Assembly (NCBI GenBank): GCA_030526445.1
Contig: JAUNCV010000039.1
Coordinates: 1-11,294, forward strand
DNA length: 11,294 bases
Direction: 5' to 3'
Source of the DNA: Bacteroidales bacterium
Lineage (GTDB): Bacteria > Bacteroidota > Bacteroidia > Bacteroidales > UBA3663
Positions 6,726-11,294 of the stretch are shown here, one piece after another. The notes beneath the pieces are model-generated. The model did no database searches. It worked only from the letters and a program-made list of their open reading frames with translations, and was not told the DNA's origin. The translations under genes and the position numbers were made by a program. Position 1 is the stretch's first letter. Every line of letters starts with the position of its first letter.

Positions 6726-8248
6726 AATTCTTTTCTCATTCGGGCTGTTGGCAAGCCTAAGGCTTCACGATATTTAGCCACCGTGCGTCGGGCCACAGGA
6801 TATCCCTTTTCGTTCAACAGTTTGGCCAAAGCTTCGTCTGCCAAAGGGTGTTTCTTGTCCTCTTCGTCAATCAAAACCTTCAGCGCATTCTTGATGGCTT
6901 CGTTCGAAATCAACTCTCCTTCGTCATTGGCAATGCCTGTCGAAAAGAGCTCTCTCACGGCCAGCAGACCGAAATCTGTGTCAATATATTTACTATTGCT
7001 CACGCGCGAAATGGTCGAAATGTCATAGCCCGAACGCTCGGCTACATCCTGCAGCACCATAGGCTTAAGCAAATCCGGATTACCGCCCGAGAGGAAATAC
7101 TCTTTCTGCAAGGCTGCAATTACTTTGATAACCTTGAGCAAAGTGATGCGTCGCTGCTGCAAGGCGTCAATAAACGATGAGGCCGATGCAATGCTGTCCT
7201 TCAAAAAGTTAGCGCCTTTTTTCTCTTCTTGGTTCAGCTGTTTTTCCGACTGCCACTGGTTCAGCATCTGCTGGTAGTCGTCGCTGATGCGCACAGGCGA
7301 CAAGTGTCCGTCAAGAAGCTGCACCACGAGCTCGCCATCCATGTTCCTGATGCTGAAGTCGGGCTTTATCTGCGAAGCCTTGCTCTCCAGTCGGTCTGCA
7401 CTGTCCATCATGCCGCCGGGCTTTGGGTTGATGTGCGATATAACGCGCAGCGCCTCTGCCAGTTCTTTGTCGGTGATTTCCAGCTTGTTCTTGATGCGGT
7501 CGAACGATTTGCGAAAAACATCGTCATAGTGCTTATCCACAATGTCATACGCCCTGAGCACAGCTGGCTTGCCGGGCATTTCTTGCAGCTGCAACAGCAT
7601 ACATTCTCTCAGGTCGCGGGCGCCAATGCCTACGGGGTCCAGGTTCTGCACCACGTCGGTCAGCACGCGCTCCAGCTCGTCGGGAGTTGTCTCATAGTGC
7701 TGGGTTATTTCAAGGTCGTCGCAAAGATCTTGCATCGATCTGCGCATGTAACCATTGTCGTCAAGACTGTCAATGATATAGTTGGCCAGAAAAGCCTCCT
7801 CCTCATCCAGTTCAAGTTCCTGCACCTGCAAGTGCAATTCCTCTACCGAGGTTACGTCCGAAGCATAGTTGGCAAATGGCGACCAGGCAGCGTCTTCAGC
7901 ATTTCTGCCCATATTGTCCGATGGGCTGTTGTCGTCATATTCAAAGAAATCTACCTCACCATTCTCTTTTCTGTACTGATCTTCATCAAGACTGTTGTCC
8001 TCACGAGCGGCTTGCTGCCCCTCTTCCATTCCATTTTCATCCAGTACAGAATTGCTATTCTCATCTCCCTCCATGCTTTGCATCGAAGGAGCATCATCAA
8101 CCTCAAGGGCAGGATTTTTTTCGGTCTCGGCAATAATCAGATTCTCCAGTTCCTCGCTGGTCGATTGCAACATCGTCGCCACGAGCACTTGCTGCGGCGA
8201 AAATTTTTGCGTCTGTTTCTGACCTATAATTGCTGATTGCTTGTTCAT
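6722..8248 (-). CDS. rpoN: RNA polymerase sigma-54 factor
   Basis: Alternative sigma factor that directs RNA polymerase to -24/-12 promoters and needs an AAA+ enhancer-binding activator to open them. The 508-aa protein shows all parts. Region I at about 7-50 is glutamine-rich and ends in EKNPALEVDD, the activator-response region. Region II at 51-130 is long, hypervariable and strongly acidic. The core-binding domain is at about 130-340, with LDDNGY (162-167) and NLDPVGIGARDLRE (202-215), both typical. A helix-turn-helix lies around 398-420 (VLQDVAERSGYDISTISRV). The RpoN box ARRTVAKYRE (486-495) sits close to the C-terminus, as expected. The ATG at 8248 is 15 bp after the DUF5103 stop. No enhancer-binding activator is encoded in this window, so its targets are elsewhere. 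Confidence 0.97.
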   Translation of the reverse strand: MNKQSAIIGQKQTQKFSPQQVLVATMLQSTSEELENLIIAETEKNPALEVDDAPSMQSMEGDENSNSVLDENGMEEGQQAAREDNSLDEDQYRKENGEVDFFEYDDNSPSDNMGRNAEDAAWSPFANYASDVTSVEELHLQVQELELDEEEAFLANYIIDSLDDNGYMRRSMQDLCDDLEITQHYETTPDELERVLTDVVQNLDPVGIGARDLRECMLLQLQEMPGKPAVLRAYDIVDKHYDDVFRKSFDRIKNKLEITDKELAEALRVISHINPKPGGMMDSADRLESKASQIKPDFSIRNMDGELVVQLLDGHLSPVRISDDYQQMLNQWQSEKQLNQEEKKGANFLKDSIASASSFIDALQQRRITLLKVIKVIAALQKEYFLSGGNPDLLKPMVLQDVAERSGYDISTISRVSNSKYIDTDFGLLAVRELFSTGIANDEGELISNEAIKNALKVLIDEEDKKHPLADEALAKLLNEKGYPVARRTVAKYREALGLPTARMRKEL

Positions 8249-8263
8249 TTTCTTTGCTTTTCC

Positions 8264-9499
8264 TTAGTTGCTCACTTTGACAATGGCTATACTAATCAGT
8301 CTGTCATATCTGCCTCCGAATGGGCGATAATAGACAAACACGTCATATTCGTTAGGTGTTTCGCTATAATTTCCCTCTATAGCCGAAGAATTATAAAGAT
8401 AATTATACGCTCCTTGTTTCAGATACAGAGTTTTCCGATAAAGTTGTGCCTCTTCATCATACTCCATTCTGAAGGTTTCGTTTCGCTGGCCGTAAGCAAA
8501 GTCACCCACAAGCCAGATTCCAGCGGCGTCGAGTGCCTTGCTTGCCCTGAGCGCAAAATGCACTTGGCTGTATTCGCTCTCCGTGTCGGGGTCATTCACC
8601 TTTTCGGCCTTCACCAGATAGCGGCCATGCACATCGGGCTCCAACAGGTAACTGCCGCGGCACTTATCCTCTTCCAGCCACACATCATAGCCGTTGTGCG
8701 TAAAACGCAGTTTTTCTATACCGATGCCGGGATAGCGCTCATCCGTATTCTCAAACTGCCTCCAGTTGTTTCCTCCTTCAAAGATGAGATCCTGCATGTG
8801 CTCATAATAGGCCACTGTCGGCTCTATGCGTATGGGCTGTTTTATGGTTCGGCGGGTGTCGTCTCTGCGGTTCTGTCGCACCACAAGGGTCAGCTCTGAC
8901 GCGGCATTGACATTGGGCAGATACTGCTCGCTCCATCTGAGGGCCAAAGCTAACTGTTGGTGCTGTTTCCGGTAGTCAATATCGGTTATGCCCGAAACCT
9001 CACCCTGCACCCATGCCTGTTGCTCACTGATGCTGAATGTTGCCGTGGCCAACACTGTGTCGGCATCGTTTTCGTCGAAAAACTCTACCACATAGTTGCC
9101 GCTTGCCACCAGTCGCACATCGTTGTTCGGAAAGGTGACCGAACAGTGATAATAGTTCGTGGTGACGGTATTGAACGAAGGCGTTACCTCCTCCACGCGG
9201 GCTGGCATCACACCCTCCATATAGTCTAATTCGTTCTGGTCATCGGGCTGCCAGTTTGCATCGCAATGCCTCACTCTGTAGCTGAGCCAAGGTTGTTCGT
9301 CGCCCAAGTAGTCAAAACTCACCTCTACCCTGGCCTCTCCTTGCAGGTCTATGACAGGCAGTTTCCTGAAGTCGCCGTCAGCCAATACCCGCAGGGTCTT
9401 GATGGCTTCAATTTTCGGCTCGGTGCTGAATACTTGAGCCTGCAATGACCCGAAGTGAGCCATTGCAAGCATCCATATTATATAAGAGCGTGAGCCCAA
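8264..9499 (-). CDS. DUF5103 protein (type IX secretion system plug domain family)
   Basis: Exported protein of the DUF5103 family, restricted to Bacteroidota, whose N-terminal domain is named T9SS plug after its link with the type IX secretion translocon. The 411-aa protein begins with a signal peptide: a short basic start (GSRSY), hydrophobic IIWMLAMAHFG, and cleavage after LQA at 21. Family-like features follow: IKTLRV at 33-38, YRVRHCDANW at 74-83, SGNYVVEFF at 133-141, VVRQN at 206-210, FEGGNNWRQFE at 240-250, a second beta domain with LVGDFAYG (330-337) and LKQGAYNYLY (360-369), and YYRPFGGRYDRLI (390-402) near the end. Most of it is predicted beta strand. The start is a TTG at 9499. 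The next ATG, at residue 10, would remove the basic part of the signal. It lies between galE (19 bp) and rpoN (15 bp). Confidence 0.85.
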   Translation of the reverse strand: MGSRSYIIWMLAMAHFGSLQAQVFSTEPKIEAIKTLRVLADGDFRKLPVIDLQGEARVEVSFDYLGDEQPWLSYRVRHCDANWQPDDQNELDYMEGVMPARVEEVTPSFNTVTTNYYHCSVTFPNNDVRLVASGNYVVEFFDENDADTVLATATFSISEQQAWVQGEVSGITDIDYRKQHQQLALALRWSEQYLPNVNAASELTLVVRQNRRDDTRRTIKQPIRIEPTVAYYEHMQDLIFEGGNNWRQFENTDERYPGIGIEKLRFTHNGYDVWLEEDKCRGSYLLEPDVHGRYLVKAEKVNDPDTESEYSQVHFALRASKALDAAGIWLVGDFAYGQRNETFRMEYDEEAQLYRKTLYLKQGAYNYLYNSSAIEGNYSETPNEYDVFVYYRPFGGRYDRLISIAIVKVSN

Positions 9500-9518
9500 A
9501 TTGTCAGTCAGTTTTTAT

Positions 9519-10544
9519 TTAGTTTTCCTCGTAGCCGTTAGGATTGTTCTTCTGGAAGTTCCATGAGTCGCGGCACATTTCCTCAATGCCGAACTTAGCC
9601 TCCCAGCCGAGCTCCTCCTTTGCCTTTGCAGGGTTGCAGTAGCAAGTGGCAATATCGCCCGGACGGCGTGGCTTGATCACATAAGGAACCTTGAGGCCGT
9701 TAGCCTTCTCGAAAGCGTGAACCACGTCGAGAACCGAATAGCCGTGGCCGGTACCGAGGTTGTAGATAGCCAAGCCCTTCTTCTCATGAATAGCCTTGAG
9801 TGCGCAAACATGGCCAGCAGCAAGATCCACCACATGGATGTAGTCGCGAACGCCGGTTCCGTCTGGGGTGTCATAGTCATCGCCGAATACGCCAAGCTCC
9901 TTGCGCATGCCAATAGCGGTCTGGGTGATGTATGGCATGAGGTTGTTTGGAATACCGTTAGGATTCTCGCCAATGAGGCCCGACTCGTGCGCACCAATTG
10001 GGTTGAAGTAGCGGAGCAGAACAACGTTCCACTCTGGGTCTGCCTTCTGGATGTCAATCAGCACCTGCTCAAGCATAGACTTGGTCCAGCCATAAGGATT
10101 GGTGCACTGGCCCTTTGGGCACTCCTCGGTGATAGGAATAATGGCAGGATCGCCATACACAGTGGCCGAAGAAGAGAAGATGAAGTTCTTGCAGCCATGC
10201 TTGCGCATCACGTCACAGAGCACGAACACGCCGTTCATGTTGTTCTCGTAATACTCCAGTGGCTTAGCTACCGACTCGCCCACAGCCTTGAGGCCAGCAA
10301 AGTTGATAACGGCAAAAATGTCATACTGATTGAAAACTGCCTCCATGGCTTCACGATCGCGAATGTCAGCCTCGATGAAAGGTACCTCCTTGCCAATGAT
10401 CTGCGATACGCGACGGAGTGCTTCAGGTTTTGAGTTGTACAGGTTGTCGACAACGACTACTTCGTAGCCTGCCTTGTCGAGCTCAATGATGGTGTGGCTG
10501 CCAATGTAGCCGGCGCCACCGGTCAGAAGAATTTTATGGTTCAT
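9519..10544 (-). CDS. galE: UDP-glucose 4-epimerase
   Basis: Cytoplasmic NAD-dependent short-chain dehydrogenase that interconverts UDP-glucose and UDP-galactose for galactose use and for glycan and capsule precursors. The 341-aa protein has the NAD-binding GGAGYIGS at 9-16, the family FSSSATVYGDP at 123-133 with catalytic S126, and the Y151-x3-K155 pair in NPYGWTKS. RYFNPIGAHESG at 178-189 and GVRDYIHVVDLA at 231-242 are substrate-domain motifs. Residue C301 in GDIATCYCNP aligns with human GALE C307 and E. coli Y299. That residue gates N-acetylated sugars, so the enzyme may also accept UDP-GlcNAc and UDP-GalNAc. The ATG at 10544 follows a 124-bp gap with a promoter, so galE probably starts the transcription unit that contains DUF5103 and rpoN. 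Confidence 0.96.
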   Translation of the reverse strand: MNHKILLTGGAGYIGSHTIIELDKAGYEVVVVDNLYNSKPEALRRVSQIIGKEVPFIEADIRDREAMEAVFNQYDIFAVINFAGLKAVGESVAKPLEYYENNMNGVFVLCDVMRKHGCKNFIFSSSATVYGDPAIIPITEECPKGQCTNPYGWTKSMLEQVLIDIQKADPEWNVVLLRYFNPIGAHESGLIGENPNGIPNNLMPYITQTAIGMRKELGVFGDDYDTPDGTGVRDYIHVVDLAAGHVCALKAIHEKKGLAIYNLGTGHGYSVLDVVHAFEKANGLKVPYVIKPRRPGDIATCYCNPAKAKEELGWEAKFGIEEMCRDSWNFQKNNPNGYEEN

Positions 10545-10573
10545 ATCAGATAGAAGAATGGTGTTATAAATAA

Positions 10574-10619
10574 AATTATCACCCGCAAAGATAATAAAAA
10601 ATCCTTACGAGTGATAATT
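10574..10619. repeat. 12-bp inverted repeat bracketing the galE promoter
   Basis: AATTATCACCCG (10574-10585) and CGAGTGATAATT (10608-10619) are inverted copies with one mismatch, 34 bp centre to centre. One arm abuts the -7 box on the start-site side and the other covers the expected -33 position. Such placement suits a repressor operator. As RNA the mismatch would be a G-U pair, but the distal arm lies upstream of the likely start site, so a transcript from this promoter would lack it. Confidence 0.45.
10586..10593 (-). promoter_or_regulatory. Bacteroidota -7 promoter box for galE
   Basis: On the minus strand this reads TATCTTTG, followed by C, an exact match to TAnnTTTG. It lies 41 bp upstream of the galE ATG, so transcription would start near 10580. 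A TTTG at the -33 position is not evident. Inverted-repeat arms lie on both sides of it. Confidence 0.7.
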
Positions 10620-10626
10620 CATATCC

Positions 10627-10644
10627 GAAAATTACCTAATTTTC
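10627..10644. promoter_or_regulatory. 18-bp palindrome upstream of the galE promoter
   Basis: GAAAATTA at 10627-10634 and TAATTTTC at 10637-10644 form a perfect palindrome around two central bases. Its centre is about 55 bp upstream of the inferred galE start site, where activators often bind. The two-base centre is too small for a stable RNA hairpin loop, so a DNA-binding site is more likely than a dapA terminator. Confidence 0.4.
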
Positions 10645-10668
10645 TTAATCTTTTTCAATTTTGTTTAC

Positions 10669-11294
10669 TCATTGCAGCATTCTGACGATATTTTGAATCC
10701 TCTCAAAGGTCGAAATGCGGCTTGGAACGAGTGGAAGGCGAAGCACATTCTCACACTTGCCCATAGCGTTGAGCATAGCCTTGACGCCTGCAGGGTTGCC
10801 ATCCACGAAGAGGAGCGAATACAGTTCCTTGAAGCGGTGATGAATCTCGCGAGCGTTTGCATAATCGCCATCGAGGGCCAGTCTCACCATGCGGCTGAAC
10901 TCCTTAGGCAGGGCGTTGCCAATCACCGAAATCACACCGGTAGCACCCAGGGTGATGAGCGGGAAGGTAATACCATCGTCGCCCGAAAGCACGTTAAAGC
11001 GTGCTGGCTTCTTCTTGATGATATCGTCAATCTGGTCAAAGTTGCCCGATGCCTCCTTGATGGCAATCACGTTCTCGCAGTCGTTGGCCAGACGCAAAGT
11101 GGTCTCTGCAGTCATGTTCACGCCTACGCGTCCTGGTACATTATAAAGAATCACTGGCACTGGGCTTGCCTCTGCAATGGCCTTGAAGTGCTGATACAAT
11201 CCCTCCTGCGAAGGTTTGTTATAATAAGGCACAACGCTGAGAATAGCGTCCACGCCACGCCAGTCGCCGGTCTTGAGTTCGTTTACGATGGCTG
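10669..11294 (-). CDS. dapA: 4-hydroxy-tetrahydrodipicolinate synthase, C-terminal part (N-terminus beyond the right edge)
   Basis: First committed enzyme of the lysine and diaminopimelate pathway: it condenses pyruvate with aspartate semialdehyde in the cytoplasm. The reading frame stays open from the stop at 10669 to the window edge, giving about 207 visible residues. A GTG at 11253 could be mistaken for a start, but it is an internal valine because family-like sequence (AIVNELKTGDWRG) continues upstream. Visible active-site motifs are PYYNKPSQEGLYQHF with the triad tyrosine, LYNVPGR with the second conserved tyrosine, and VIAIKEASGN with the Schiff-base lysine. SGDD and GVISV follow, then LFVDGNPAGVKAML near the C-terminus. 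About 90 N-terminal residues of the usual ~295 are missing because the window ends. It is followed by a 124-bp gap before galE, so it is probably a separate unit. Confidence 0.96.
   Translation of the reverse strand, partial: AIVNELKTGDWRGVDAILSVVPYYNKPSQEGLYQHFKAIAEASPVPVILYNVPGRVGVNMTAETTLRLANDCENVIAIKEASGNFDQIDDIIKKKPARFNVLSGDDGITFPLITLGATGVISVIGNALPKEFSRMVRLALDGDYANAREIHHRFKELYSLLFVDGNPAGVKAMLNAMGKCENVLRLPLVPSRISTFERIQNIVRMLQ

Noticed and set aside
7229..8236. 335-codon open frame on the plus strand opposite rpoN
   Set aside because: It lies wholly within rpoN, which has all sigma-54 regions. Its translation has no recognisable domain and looks like the antisense of an acidic, glutamine-rich coding sequence.
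11251..11253. GTG as a start codon for dapA
   Set aside because: Family-like coding sequence continues upstream to the window edge, so the gene is cut by the window and the GTG encodes an internal valine.
1..11294. Mobile elements, CRISPR arrays, tRNA or rRNA genes, defence or toxin-antitoxin systems
   Set aside because: None seen. All genes are co-directional, tightly packed and mostly housekeeping, with no transposase, integrase or repeat-array signal.

Overview
All thirteen genes in this window lie on the minus strand, so transcription runs from high to low coordinates. Several features point to the phylum Bacteroidota, order Bacteroidales, probably close to Prevotella or Bacteroides. These are an archaeal/eukaryal-type prolyl-tRNA synthetase, a DUF5103 (type IX secretion plug) protein, an IspG with an inserted region, AT-rich leaders without clear Shine-Dalgarno sequences, and two exact matches to the Bacteroidota -7 promoter box TAnnTTTG. 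The genus is an inference from remembered protein similarity, not from a search.

Layout in the direction of transcription. (1) The C-terminal part of dapA enters from the right edge. (2) A 124-bp intergenic region carries a probable promoter with operator-like inverted repeats. (3) It leads into a tight run: galE, a DUF5103 protein, rpoN, a PAP2-like membrane protein, purE, ispG and a 60-aa membrane protein. Gaps in this run are 15-60 bp, and rpoN and PAP2 overlap by 4 bp. (4) A 134-bp gap holds a second probable promoter. (5) It leads into a diacylglycerol-kinase-like lipid kinase, a very acidic 102-aa protein, a secreted OmpA-domain protein whose start overlaps the acidic gene, proS, and a PnuC-family transporter cut by the left edge.

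The content is mainly housekeeping: lysine/DAP synthesis, UDP-sugar supply, sigma-54, purine and isoprenoid synthesis, tRNA charging and vitamin uptake. Envelope genes are mixed in: DUF5103, PAP2, lipid kinase, OmpA and the small membrane protein. I see no phage, insertion sequence, CRISPR array, rRNA, tRNA or defence system, and no stretch over 300 bp lacks a gene. The points most worth checking are the shortened insert domain of IspG, the galE promoter architecture, the GalE substrate-gate residue, the altered catalytic triad of the PAP2 protein, and the overlapping acidic/OmpA gene pair.
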